64,000 bases of DNA, taken from positions 434,001 through 498,000 of the forward strand of contig NZ_JACHCC010000001.1 of NCBI RefSeq assembly GCF_014207135.1, written 5' to 3'. Origin of the DNA: Pedobacter cryoconitis (GTDB lineage: Bacteria; Bacteroidota; Bacteroidia; Sphingobacteriales; Sphingobacteriaceae). Numbering within the stretch: position 1 is the stretch's first letter; every line of letters begins with the position of its first letter. Below, one piece after another: positions 42,891 through 52,148 of this stretch. A program made the position numbers and the translations under genes. A model generated the notes under the pieces. That model was not told where the DNA came from. It ran no database searches and saw nothing but the letters and a program-made list of their open reading frames with translations.

Positions 42891-43730
42891 TTACAGCTCA
42901 GCTAGTTTAAAAGTTTCCTTTAATCTGATTCCTTTTTCGGTTTGTTGTACTGTGCAGCATTCATTCACAGCATCATGCTCTAAATAAAGAATGTAGTTTT
43001 TGGCTGCAGCTTCTTCAAGGAATATCTTTTTCTCTTTTAAGGTCTGTAGCGGAAACATGTCATAGGCCATTACATAGGGGAGGGGAATATGTCCTACAGA
43101 AGGTAAAAGATCTGCTGCATATATAATAGTATGATTTTTATAGGTCAGTTCGGGTAGCATCATCGCGTCAGTATGTCCAAAGGCAAAGCGCACATTGAAT
43201 CCCGGCCGGAATTCTATACCTTCCTTTTCACTGATAAACTTTAGCTGTCCGCTTTCCTCGATTGGCAGGATATTATCTTTCAGGAAGGATGCTTTTTCTC
43301 TGTCATTTGGATGAACAGCCCAGTTCCAGTGTTTTTCGTTACTCCAGTAGGTAGCTTGTTTAAACGCAGGTACCAGTTGATCACCTTCGCGTACGATTGC
43401 ACCTCCACAATGATCAAAGTGTAAATGCGTCAGAAATACATCCGTAATATCGTCTTTACTGAATCCTTTTGCTGCAAGTGATTTCTCTATGGTATCATCA
43501 CCATGCAAATAGTAATGGCTCAGAAATTTTTCATCCTGTTTATTGCCTATTCCGGTATCGACTAAGATTAAACGGTTGCCATCTTCTATTAATAAACAGC
43601 GCATTGCCCAGGTACACATATTATTTGCATCGGCCGGATTACTTTTCTGCCAGATAGATTTAGGGACTACGCCAAACATGGCACCGCCGTCAAGTTTAAA
43701 TAATCCGGTTTCTATAGTATGTAAGTTCAT
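42891..43730 (-). CDS. MBL-fold metallohydrolase (lactonase-like)
   Basis: The 279-residue protein has the metallo-beta-lactamase motif THLHFDHCGG (101-110; His102, His104, Asp106, His107), a further AFGHTDAMMLPEL region with a metal-ligand His and YLEHDAV near the end. The size and the N-terminal DTGIGNKQDEKF resemble the AHL-lactonase/AttM group, but the true substrate cannot be read. It stands alone between two minus-strand units; the lpdA terminator lies just upstream of it. Confidence 0.88.
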   Translation of the reverse strand: MNLHTIETGLFKLDGGAMFGVVPKSIWQKSNPADANNMCTWAMRCLLIEDGNRLILVDTGIGNKQDEKFLSHYYLHGDDTIEKSLAAKGFSKDDITDVFLTHLHFDHCGGAIVREGDQLVPAFKQATYWSNEKHWNWAVHPNDREKASFLKDNILPIEESGQLKFISEKEGIEFRPGFNVRFAFGHTDAMMLPELTYKNHTIIYAADLLPSVGHIPLPYVMAYDMFPLQTLKEKKIFLEEAAAKNYILYLEHDAVNECCTVQQTEKGIRLKETFKLAEL

Positions 43731-43764
43731 GTGATTAAAATTTGGTATGCTGTAAAAATAAAAA

Positions 43765-43790
43765 AAACCTGCTGTCTGAACAGCAGGTTT
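43765..43790 (-). terminator. Terminator of lpdA
   Basis: AAACCTGCTG (43765-43774), loop TCTGAA and CAGCAGGTTT (43781-43790) form a 10-bp stem, followed on the minus strand by a long U-run. Confidence 0.88.
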
Positions 43791-43816
43791 AATGTAATAA
43801 TATATAAGGATATAAC

Positions 43817-45205
43817 TTACAAGTGAATTACTTCTCCGTAAGCATCAGCAGTAGCCTCCATAATTGCTTCACTCATTGTTGGGTGAGGGTGAACAGCTTT
43901 CAGCATTTCGTGACCAGTAGTTTCTAATTTACGGGCTACAACGATTTCTGCGATCATTTCAGTTACATTGGCACCAATCATGTGTGCACCTAATAATTCA
44001 CCGTATTTTGCGTCATAGATCATTTTGATAAATCCATCTTTTGCACCAGCAGCACTTGCTTTACCTGAAGCTGAGAATGGGAATTTACCAATTTTCAATT
44101 CATAACCTGCTGCTTTAGCTGCTTTCTCTGTATAACCTACAGATGCAATTTCAGGTGAGCAGTAAGTACATCCCGGAATATTGTTATAATCTAATGGTTC
44201 AGGTGACTGACCAGCAATTTTCTCCACGCAGATAATTCCTTCAGCTGAGGCAACGTGTGCCAGAGCCTGTCCGCCAACGATATCACCGATTGCATAATAT
44301 CCTTTTACAGATGTATTATAGAATTCGTCTACAACTACTTTACCTTTTTCAGTTTTGATTCCTGTTTCTTCGAGACCAATGTTTTCAAGGTTAGCCACTA
44401 CACCAGCAGCAGAAAGAACGATATCACATTCGATCGTTTGCATACCTGCAGCAGTTTTAACCTGAACTTTACAACCGTTACCGCTTGTATCAACAGATTC
44501 TACACTTGAAGAAGTCATCACCTCGATACCTACTTTCTTGAAACTGCGCAGTAATTGTTTAGAGATGTCTTCATCTTCAACAGGGACGATATTATCCATG
44601 AATTCAACCACAGTTACTTTTGTTCCCATAGTTGCATAGAAATAGGCGAATTCTACACCTATAGCTCCTGAACCAACAATAACCATTGATTTAGGCATTT
44701 CAGGAAGAACCATAGCCTGTCTGTAGCCGATTATTTTTTTACCATCCTGTTTTACGCTTGGTAATTCTTTTGAACGTCCGCCTGTAGCCAGGATAATATT
44801 TTTTGCAGTTAATTCAGTTTGAGAACCATCTGCACCTTTAACTTCAACCTTGTTACCTGGTTTAACTTTACCAGAACCCATGATGACATCAATTTTATTC
44901 TTTTTCATCAGGAACTGAACACCTTTGCTCATTCCTTCTGCGACACCACGGCTGCGTTTGATCACAGCTGCGAAATCAGCTTCAGCTTCAGCAGTTTTGA
45001 TACCGTATTCAGCTGCATGATTGATATATTCAAACACCTGTGCACTTTTTAATAAGGCTTTGGTTGGTATACAGCCCCAGTTAAGGCAGATTCCTCCTAA
45101 GGATTCACGTTCTACAACTGCAGTTTTTAAACCTAATTGTGACGCTCTAATTGCAGCAACGTATCCGCCGGGACCGCTACCTATTATAATTACATCGTAG
45201 TTCAT
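43817..45205 (-). CDS. lpdA: Dihydrolipoyl dehydrogenase
   Basis: The 462-residue flavoenzyme has the FAD loop IIGSGPGGYVAA (7-18), the redox disulphide Cys40/Cys45 (GGICLNWGCIPTK), the NAD loop VIVGSGAIGVEFAYFYA near 175-191 split, and the active-site HPHPTMSEAIMEA at the C-terminus. It reoxidises the lipoyl groups of pyruvate and 2-oxoglutarate dehydrogenase complexes, whose other genes are not adjacent. A hairpin lies in its short leader. Confidence 0.95.
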   Translation of the reverse strand: MNYDVIIIGSGPGGYVAAIRASQLGLKTAVVERESLGGICLNWGCIPTKALLKSAQVFEYINHAAEYGIKTAEAEADFAAVIKRSRGVAEGMSKGVQFLMKKNKIDVIMGSGKVKPGNKVEVKGADGSQTELTAKNIILATGGRSKELPSVKQDGKKIIGYRQAMVLPEMPKSMVIVGSGAIGVEFAYFYATMGTKVTVVEFMDNIVPVEDEDISKQLLRSFKKVGIEVMTSSSVESVDTSGNGCKVQVKTAAGMQTIECDIVLSAAGVVANLENIGLEETGIKTEKGKVVVDEFYNTSVKGYYAIGDIVGGQALAHVASAEGIICVEKIAGQSPEPLDYNNIPGCTYCSPEIASVGYTEKAAKAAGYELKIGKFPFSASGKASAAGAKDGFIKMIYDAKYGELLGAHMIGANVTEMIAEIVVARKLETTGHEMLKAVHPHPTMSEAIMEATADAYGEVIHL

Positions 45206-45218
45206 ATCTTTTAATAGG

Positions 45219-45245
45219 GGACTTTAATAGTAAAGTCCAAAATTA
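45219..45245 (-). promoter_or_regulatory. lpdA -7 box and start-site hairpin
   Basis: The minus-strand -7 box TAATTTTG (45245-45238) abuts an 8-bp perfect inverted repeat GGACTTTA-ATAG-TAAAGTCC (45219-45238) that would cover the transcript start. It could be an operator or 5' stabiliser. Confidence 0.5.
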
Positions 45246-45472
45246 AAAAAAAATGTTCGTTAAACAGCGAGTTTGATTTTTGTGCTGCTAATTTCTGTGT
45301 GTCAGTTAGCTACATTCTGTTTCATTAAAAAACTGTTTTTTGGGGCTATTCCAAATAATTAACTGATAAACTGCCGGTTAAGCTTATATTATAAATGTTA
45401 AATGTGGATAAAAAACATATATAATTAATAATTTATTAACATTGAAAGCTAAATCGTTGTTAAATTAATATT

Positions 45473-45480
45473 TACTTTTG
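45473..45480 (+). promoter_or_regulatory. -7 box (TACTTTTG) of the Oar-like receptor gene
   Basis: TACTTTTG matches TAnnTTTG and lies 70 bases before the ATG at 45551, giving a leader of about 65 nt. Confidence 0.55.
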
Positions 45481-45550
45481 CAGCGGTAAACTATTATTAC
45501 ACTAAAACGGAAGCGTTTTAAAACAAAACAAATTCATTTAAAAAAACAGT

Positions 45551-48500
45551 ATGAAGAAATCTCTACTATTTAAAATTGTAGTCATCATCTTTGCTTTTGT
45601 AGGAACAGTACTTTCTGCAGATGCACAGGTAACCACTGCAGCTATGACAGGTGTTGTTAAGGATTCGAAAGGTCCACTGCCTGGCGCTAGCGTTAAAGCT
45701 ATACACGTACCTACCGGTTCGGTGTATACTACTACTACCAACGGTGATGGTCGTTTTACTATTGCTAACATGCGCGTTGGCGGGCCTTATTCAGTTACAA
45801 TTAGTTTTATTGGATTTCAGCCAGCAAAGTATGACAACCTTAATTTAAAATTAGGTGGATCTTATCCTTTAAACGTTGTTTTATCGGACGGAGCACAGCA
45901 ATTAAGTGATGTAAATATTACTGCTAACAAAAGTAAAGTGATCAACAGTTCAAGAACTGGTGCGGCAACTAACGTTTCTCAGAAACAAATTGAGCAGATG
46001 CCTGCAATTTCAAGAAGTATCACTGACTTAACGAAACTGACTCCTCAGGCTAATACTCAGGGTGATGGATTCTCTTTTGCTGGTAGAAACAGTTTGTTCA
46101 ACTCCCTGACATTAGATGGCGCGCAGATGAACAACGTTTTTGGTTTATCGTCATTACCTGGTGGTGGAACCGGAGCTCAGCCATTTTCTTTAGATGCATT
46201 GGAAGAGTTACAAGTTAACTTAGCACCTTATGATGTAAAACAAAGTGGTTTTACTGGTGCTGGTGTGAACGCGATTACTAAAGCGGGTACTAACACTTTC
46301 TCAGGATCAATTTACACTTATTATAAAGATCAGAACTTACAGGGATATAAAGTAGGTAGTGCTGATCTAACCAACCAGAAAGCAAATCAGGCTTTTTTAA
46401 ACAAACAGTTTGGATTCAGATTTGGTGGTCCGATTATCAAGGATAAATTATTCTTATTCGTAAACGGAGAAATTACACGTCGTACCAGTCCTGGATCTAC
46501 ATGGGTAGCTAACAGGGGCGTTGCGGGTGCTAACGTTTCAAACGTTTCTGCATCAGATCTTGACCTGGTTAAGAATACATTAATCAAAAATTTCGGATAC
46601 AATCCTGGTGTATATGAAGGATATAGCAATTTGCAAAGTGCAGATAACCTTACTGCACGTTTAGATTGGAATATCAGTAACTCAAACAGATTAACTATCA
46701 GATATAACTATCTTAAATCATTCAAAGATATTAATCCAAGCGGATCAAATTCAAACAGTGGTCGCGGACCATCATTGAATTCTTTGGATTTCGATGGAAT
46801 GAAATACAGACAGTACAGTAATATCAATTCGTTTACTGCCGAATTAAATACACGTTTCAGTGAGAAATTTGCCAATAACCTGCAATTAGTTTACTCAGGT
46901 TTCCGTGATTACCGTACAACAAACGGAAATCCTTTCCCTGTTGTAGATATTGAAAACGGAAACGGTGCTAACTATATTTCATTTGGTACAGAACCTTTCA
47001 GCAGCGTTAACAGACTGAATCAGGATATCTATACTTTAAATGAGAACTTCAACATTTTTGCAGGTAACCATACGATTACTATTGGTGGTACTGCAGGATA
47101 TCAGAAGTTTGCAAATGCTTTTGCTCAGTTTACTAACGGACAGTTCAGATACAAATCTTTAGCAGATTTTATTGCTGCTGCGAATGGTAACAAAAGTATC
47201 AATCCAACTCAATATCAGTTAACTTATTCTGCAGTTCCGGGATCTCCGATTCCTGCAGCTGTTTTCAGCCAGGCTCCGATTGCTCTTTATGCACAGGACG
47301 AATGGTATATCAAACCAAACTTTAAGTTGACTTATGGTTTAAGAGTAGATGTGCCAATTTATACAGCAAAAATTCCTTCTAACCCACTAGTAACGGCTGC
47401 AACATTCCGTGATGGTGAAAAACTGGATGTAGGTAAATTACCTAAGACTCAGTTTTTATTCTCTCCAAGAGTTGGATTTAACTGGGATGTTAACAGTGAT
47501 GGTACAGTTCAGGTTCGTGGAGGATCAGGAATATTTACTGGATCAGTTCCTGCTGTTTGGTTAACTAACCAGGCTGGAAATACTGGTTTAGCAACAGGTG
47601 CAGAATTCTCTACTAATCCGAAAAACCGTCCGTTTAACCCGGATCCAAATGCATATGTTCCTGCTAACCCTGCAGCATCTCCATCTTTCGCTATTAACGT
47701 AGCTGATCAGAACTTTAAAGTTCCGCAAATCTGGAGATCAAGTTTAGCAGTAGACTATAAATTGCCGGGTGGAGTAATTGCTACGATCGATGGTTTATAT
47801 ACAAAATCGATAAACGAAGTATTCCACAGAGATGCTAACCTGGTTAATCCTACTGGTAATTTCACTGGTACTGGTGATAACCGCGCATTTTTCCCAGGTG
47901 GAGCTTTAGACAAAATTAACCCATCCATCACCAATGCAATTGTATTTGATAATACAAACAAAGGTTATGCATGGAACATTACTGCTCAGTTGCAAAAAAG
48001 ATTTGGTAAATATGTTGACGTGATGGCAGCTTATACAAGAAGTGATGCACGTGATATTACCTCAACTCCAGGTTCACAGGCTGCTTCAGCATTTAATGGT
48101 AACCAGGTAGCTGGTGATCCAAACAAACCAGTATTAGCTTATAGCAGTTTCTTAGTGAAAAACAGAATAATCGCGTCTGTTAATGTAAACTTTGCTATTA
48201 TCCCTAACCTGCCTACCTCATTTGGTTTAATCTATGAAGGTATGCCATACGGTGATACTTTTGGTAATACAAGATTCTCTTATACAGCTTCAGGAAACAT
48301 TAATGGTGATAACTCAACATCTAATGACCTGATCTATATTCCAAGAGACCGGAATGATATTGTTATAGTTCCGATTGCAGCTTCTGTACCGAACAAAACA
48401 AGTGCTGAAACAGCTGATTCTCAATATGCAAGATTAGATGCTTACATCAATCAGGATAAGTATCTAAGCAAACACAGAGGTCAGATGTCTGAAAGAAATG

Positions 48501-48811
48501 GTGCTGAATATCCTTGGGCAAACCGTTTTGATATTAGAATCTTACAACAGATTAAAACTGTATTTGGTCAAAAATCAAATAACAGATTTGAGATCTCTGT
48601 AGATATTGTCAACTTTGGTAACTTGTTAAACAGAAACTGGGGTACTACACAACTTCCACAGTTAACTAACTTCTTACAATATAAAGGTGTTGTAAATAAC
48701 ACACCAACTTATACTGTAAGTCAGCAGTTACCAAGCTCTACATTCAGAGATAACACAGGTATCGGATCAAGATACCAGATTCAGATTGGCGCAAGATACA
48801 GCTTCAACTAA
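45551..48811 (+). CDS. Oar-like TonB-dependent outer membrane protein
   Basis: The 1086-residue protein has a signal peptide (1-26, ending ADAQ), a carboxypeptidase-regulatory-like domain (about 30-115, VVKDSKGPLPGASVKAI), a plug domain (about 130-240) and a large beta-barrel ending in IQIGARYSFN with a terminal aromatic signature. Length and layout match the Oar family of adhesion or transport receptors, abundant in Bacteroidota. Ligand unknown; no SusD gene follows. A strong promoter-like box and a strong terminator frame it as a single-gene unit. Confidence 0.92.
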   Translation: MKKSLLFKIVVIIFAFVGTVLSADAQVTTAAMTGVVKDSKGPLPGASVKAIHVPTGSVYTTTTNGDGRFTIANMRVGGPYSVTISFIGFQPAKYDNLNLKLGGSYPLNVVLSDGAQQLSDVNITANKSKVINSSRTGAATNVSQKQIEQMPAISRSITDLTKLTPQANTQGDGFSFAGRNSLFNSLTLDGAQMNNVFGLSSLPGGGTGAQPFSLDALEELQVNLAPYDVKQSGFTGAGVNAITKAGTNTFSGSIYTYYKDQNLQGYKVGSADLTNQKANQAFLNKQFGFRFGGPIIKDKLFLFVNGEITRRTSPGSTWVANRGVAGANVSNVSASDLDLVKNTLIKNFGYNPGVYEGYSNLQSADNLTARLDWNISNSNRLTIRYNYLKSFKDINPSGSNSNSGRGPSLNSLDFDGMKYRQYSNINSFTAELNTRFSEKFANNLQLVYSGFRDYRTTNGNPFPVVDIENGNGANYISFGTEPFSSVNRLNQDIYTLNENFNIFAGNHTITIGGTAGYQKFANAFAQFTNGQFRYKSLADFIAAANGNKSINPTQYQLTYSAVPGSPIPAAVFSQAPIALYAQDEWYIKPNFKLTYGLRVDVPIYTAKIPSNPLVTAATFRDGEKLDVGKLPKTQFLFSPRVGFNWDVNSDGTVQVRGGSGIFTGSVPAVWLTNQAGNTGLATGAEFSTNPKNRPFNPDPNAYVPANPAASPSFAINVADQNFKVPQIWRSSLAVDYKLPGGVIATIDGLYTKSINEVFHRDANLVNPTGNFTGTGDNRAFFPGGALDKINPSITNAIVFDNTNKGYAWNITAQLQKRFGKYVDVMAAYTRSDARDITSTPGSQAASAFNGNQVAGDPNKPVLAYSSFLVKNRIIASVNVNFAIIPNLPTSFGLIYEGMPYGDTFGNTRFSYTASGNINGDNSTSNDLIYIPRDRNDIVIVPIAASVPNKTSAETADSQYARLDAYINQDKYLSKHRGQMSERNGAEYPWANRFDIRILQQIKTVFGQKSNNRFEISVDIVNFGNLLNRNWGTTQLPQLTNFLQYKGVVNNTPTYTVSQQLPSSTFRDNTGIGSRYQIQIGARYSFN

Positions 48812-48829
48812 GCTCTAATTTTTTTAATT

Positions 48830-48865
48830 AAAACCCCCGCTCTGATTATTCAGAGCGGGGGTTTT
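48830..48865 (+). terminator. Terminator of the Oar-like receptor gene
   Basis: A 16-bp GC-rich perfect stem (48830-48845 with 48850-48865) with loop TTAT ends in TTTTT. Confidence 0.92.
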
Positions 48866-49000
48866 TGCGTTTAGGGAAATCCATTCCTTTAAATTCTTCG
48901 TCTGCTTCATCTGAAGGCGTAATTTGCATCACATCAAATTTCTGTCATTTTAGGTTAAACGAAATTTTCTTGTTTTAATTTTCTGTTTATTTGCAACCGA

Positions 49001-49585
49001 ATGAACGTTCAATTAGAAGATACAACAGGAAAACGCGTAGCTGTCCTAAACAGTACACTCGCTTTAATTAAGGAATATGGATTTCATGGAACTCCCATGA
49101 GTCTGATCGCTAAACGTGCTGGCGTGGCAGCAGGGACTATTTATCACTATTTCGATTCGAAAGAGACATTGATTATAGAACTGTACGTCCATGTGAAAGA
49201 TAAGATGGCCCTGGCTGTAGCGGCTGGGGATGACGAGGAAAAGCCCTTTAAAGACAGGTTTATAAACTTAATGATTAACCAGTATAATTTTTATGTGGAG
49301 AATGAAAATGCCTTGTTTTTCCTTGAACAATATATGAGTTCTCCTTTTGCGAAGAATTATCCTGACAGAGATAGTCAGCTGTTTATGGATAAGGTAATTA
49401 AATTTTTTGAGTATGGCATAGAAAATGCGTATTTCAGAAATATTGACTCCAGGCTATTAGCGCCGACGATAAAAGGTACACTCGTCGCTGCTGCCACTTT
49501 CCAGTTGTCGGGTCAGATTGTATTCTCTAAGGATGACATCCTGGAGGTAGCGAACGTGATCTGGGATGGAATTAAAAGACAGTGA
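49001..49585 (+). CDS. TetR/AcrR-family transcriptional regulator
   Basis: The 194-residue protein has an N-terminal TetR helix-turn-helix (about 12-60: TLALIKEYGFHGTPMSLIAK, then GVAAGTIYHYFDSKETL) and a helical ligand-binding C-terminal domain. It is the first gene before TolC, adaptor and RND genes in the same direction, so it very likely represses this efflux unit and responds to its substrates (inference). The gap to the TolC gene is 26 bases. Confidence 0.92.
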   Translation: MNVQLEDTTGKRVAVLNSTLALIKEYGFHGTPMSLIAKRAGVAAGTIYHYFDSKETLIIELYVHVKDKMALAVAAGDDEEKPFKDRFINLMINQYNFYVENENALFFLEQYMSSPFAKNYPDRDSQLFMDKVIKFFEYGIENAYFRNIDSRLLAPTIKGTLVAAATFQLSGQIVFSKDDILEVANVIWDGIKRQ

Positions 49586-49611
49586 TTTATTAAATACCCT
49601 TAATTATATAT

Positions 49612-50964
49612 ATGAAACCTCACAAATTGATTTTAAGTATGCTCGTCTGCATACCAGCCTTTCTGCCAGGAGGACTGTATGCCCAGACGACAGTCAGGGA
49701 GCAGCCGACGCTGAGTAATGCAAGCCTGCAGGAATGCATTGACTATGCATTGAGCAACAAGCCAGGGGTACAGCAGTCACTGATTGACGAAGAGATAGGA
49801 GAGCGGGAGATTAAATCAGCATTATCTGGCTGGTTACCGCAGATTAATGGTACAGGAACAGCGAACCATAATTTTAAACAGCAATCTCAGATCCTGACCA
49901 CAAATGGCCAGTCTTCTTTACTAACCTTTGGTGGTAAGAATACCTCTTCTTTTGTTTTGCAGGCTGATCAGCAGTTTTTGAATGCCGGGTTAATTCAGGC
50001 TTCCAAATCAGCTAAATATTACAGACAGCAGTATAAACAAAGTACAGAAAATACTAAAATCAATACAATAGTTGATGTTAGTAAAGCTTTCTATGATATT
50101 CTAACCAGTAAAGAACAGCTCAATATTATTTCTGAAAATATCGCAAGACTGGAAAAACAGCTGAAAGATGCGAGTGCGCAATATGATGCCGGTCTGGTCG
50201 ATAAAACAGATTTTCAAAGAGCGCAGATTAGTCTGAGCAATTCTAAGGCAGACAGAAAAAGGACAGAAGAACTGTTGAAATACAAATATGCTTATCTGAG
50301 AGAATTAATCGGTTACAGCGCAGACAAAGAGTTTGGTTTATCCTTTACTAATAGTAATATGGAGAAGGATGTAATGATAGACACTGCACAATTACTGAAT
50401 TATCAGAATCGTATAGAATATCGTTTACTCGAGACTCAGAAACAGTTGCAGAAGATTACGACCAGTTATAATAAATGGAGTTATGCACCTACGCTTTCCG
50501 GATTTATCAATTACGGATGGAATTACCAGAATAATGAGCTGCGTAGTTTATATGATAATGTCTATCCGAGTTCAGTAGTAGGCCTGAAAATAACTGTGCC
50601 GGTTTTTCTGGGTGGAAAACGTACTCAGGAGATTAAAAAATCACAATTGCAGGAGAGAAAGATTGACCTGGACCTGATAAATACAAAAAATAAAATCAAT
50701 ACCCAGTATGAACAGGCTATTGCAACTTATAAAGCCAATTTGAATGATCTGCATACTAATAAATCGAATGTTGATATTTCCAGACAGGTGTACAATACTA
50801 TCAAACTTCAGTATGACGAGGGGATTAAAACTTATCTCGATCTGATGACCTCAGAAACCGACCTTCGTACTGCACAAATCAACTACCTGAATTCACTATA
50901 TAACCTGCTTTCGTCAAAATTAGATGTTAAACAAGCACTAGGAACAATCACCGTAAACCAATAA
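49612..50964 (+). CDS. TolC-family outer membrane efflux protein
   Basis: The 450-residue protein has a signal peptide (1-25, ending LYAQ) and two TolC-type repeats with long coiled-coil helices; LQECIDYALSNKPGVQQSL near 39-57 opens the first and NTIKLQYDEGIKTYLDLM the second. It forms the outer-membrane channel of the RND pump encoded next. The adaptor gene starts four bases after its stop. Confidence 0.93.
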   Translation: MKPHKLILSMLVCIPAFLPGGLYAQTTVREQPTLSNASLQECIDYALSNKPGVQQSLIDEEIGEREIKSALSGWLPQINGTGTANHNFKQQSQILTTNGQSSLLTFGGKNTSSFVLQADQQFLNAGLIQASKSAKYYRQQYKQSTENTKINTIVDVSKAFYDILTSKEQLNIISENIARLEKQLKDASAQYDAGLVDKTDFQRAQISLSNSKADRKRTEELLKYKYAYLRELIGYSADKEFGLSFTNSNMEKDVMIDTAQLLNYQNRIEYRLLETQKQLQKITTSYNKWSYAPTLSGFINYGWNYQNNELRSLYDNVYPSSVVGLKITVPVFLGGKRTQEIKKSQLQERKIDLDLINTKNKINTQYEQAIATYKANLNDLHTNKSNVDISRQVYNTIKLQYDEGIKTYLDLMTSETDLRTAQINYLNSLYNLLSSKLDVKQALGTITVNQ

Positions 50965-50968
50965 AGAC

Positions 50969-52126
50969 ATGAACATTAAATACATAAAATTAAGCATTTT
51001 TATCCTTGGTTCAGTAACCTTAGCCTCTTGCGGTGGTAAGCAAGCACCTCCACAGGGACCTCCTCCGGCAACGCCTGTTACTACTTATACAGTAGGCGAA
51101 CAGCCAGTTACCACAGTGGATAGTTATCCTGGGGTGGTTGTGCCCTTAAATGAAGTTGAACTTCGTGCTCAGGTTGGTGGTTATATTACTGCTATTTACG
51201 TGAAAGATGGCCAGCGTGTTACTAAAGGCCAGAAATTATACGAGATTGACCGTACCAAATACCAGGCGGCTTATAATTCAGCTAAAGCGAATGTGGCTGT
51301 TGCCAAAGCTAACCGCGATAAGGCAAAAAAAGATGCTGACCGCTATACTAAATTAGCACAGCAGGAAGCTATCGCCAAACAACGTGTAGATTATGCACTG
51401 ACTGATCTGGCCAATGCCGAATCTCAGATTGCAGCTGCACAGGCAAACCTGGCTTCTGCTGCGAATGATTTACAACGTTCTATTATCGTTTCACCGTTAA
51501 ATGGGACTATCGGTATTTCACAGGTAAAACTGGGTGCTTTGGCTTCGCCGGGAACCACCTTATTAAACACAGTTTCTACTAACGATCCGATTGCAGTAGA
51601 TATTCCGGTTAATCAGTCAGAGATCCCGCGTTTTATTCAGCTGGAGAAAAATGCTGCAGCAGTTAAAGATTCACTTTTCAGTATCCAGTTACAGGATAAC
51701 AGCATCTATAAACGTCAGGGAAGAATTATTGCGATTGACCGTGCCGTTGATCCGCAGACAGGTACAATCAAAGTAAGGATCAGTTATCCTAATGAAGCCG
51801 GAAGGCTGATTGCAGGAATGAATGTTAACCTGCAGGTCTTAAACAAACTGGTGGGTGACCAACTGGTGATTCCTTATAAAGCTGTAACCGAACAATTAGG
51901 TGAATTTAACGTGTATGTAGTTGGAGACAGTAGTAAAGCCTCACCAAGAATAATCAAAGTGGGTACCCAGATAGACCAGAATATCGTTGTCAAAAGTGGT
52001 TTGAAAAAAGGTGAAGTTATTGTAGTCGAAGGTGTTCAGAATGTGAGACCTGGTGCAGTAGTACATGCAGGGACGGCAGCAGAAGCTAACGGACAGCAGC
52101 CAGCAGCGGCAGGAGCAAAGAAATAA
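50969..52126 (+). CDS. RND efflux periplasmic adaptor (membrane fusion protein)
   Basis: The 385-residue lipoprotein has lipobox Cys21 (TLASC), a Pro-rich spacer, a biotinyl-lipoyl-like half-motif (EVELRAQVGGYITAIYVKDG near 59-78), an alpha-hairpin of Ala/Lys-rich coiled coil (about 85-165) and beta-barrel and membrane-proximal domains. It links the inner-membrane RND pump with the TolC channel. The C-terminal tail is Gln/Ala-rich. Confidence 0.94.
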   Translation: MNIKYIKLSIFILGSVTLASCGGKQAPPQGPPPATPVTTYTVGEQPVTTVDSYPGVVVPLNEVELRAQVGGYITAIYVKDGQRVTKGQKLYEIDRTKYQAAYNSAKANVAVAKANRDKAKKDADRYTKLAQQEAIAKQRVDYALTDLANAESQIAAAQANLASAANDLQRSIIVSPLNGTIGISQVKLGALASPGTTLLNTVSTNDPIAVDIPVNQSEIPRFIQLEKNAAAVKDSLFSIQLQDNSIYKRQGRIIAIDRAVDPQTGTIKVRISYPNEAGRLIAGMNVNLQVLNKLVGDQLVIPYKAVTEQLGEFNVYVVGDSSKASPRIIKVGTQIDQNIVVKSGLKKGEVIVVEGVQNVRPGAVVHAGTAAEANGQQPAAAGAKK

Positions 52127-52148
52127 TGATTATAAGAATTTCAAGCAT

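Larger units (their letters stand above)
45206..45550. other. Divergent control region of lpdA and the Oar-like receptor
   Basis: The 345-base AT-rich spacer holds the lpdA hairpin and -7 box (45219-45245, minus) and the receptor -7 box TACTTTTG (45473-45480, plus). Nothing else is evident. Confidence 0.6.

Noticed and set aside
52065..52148. Upstream start for the RND transporter
   Set aside because: The added residues are hydrophilic and overlap the adaptor gene; RND proteins start at the equivalent of ATG 52149.
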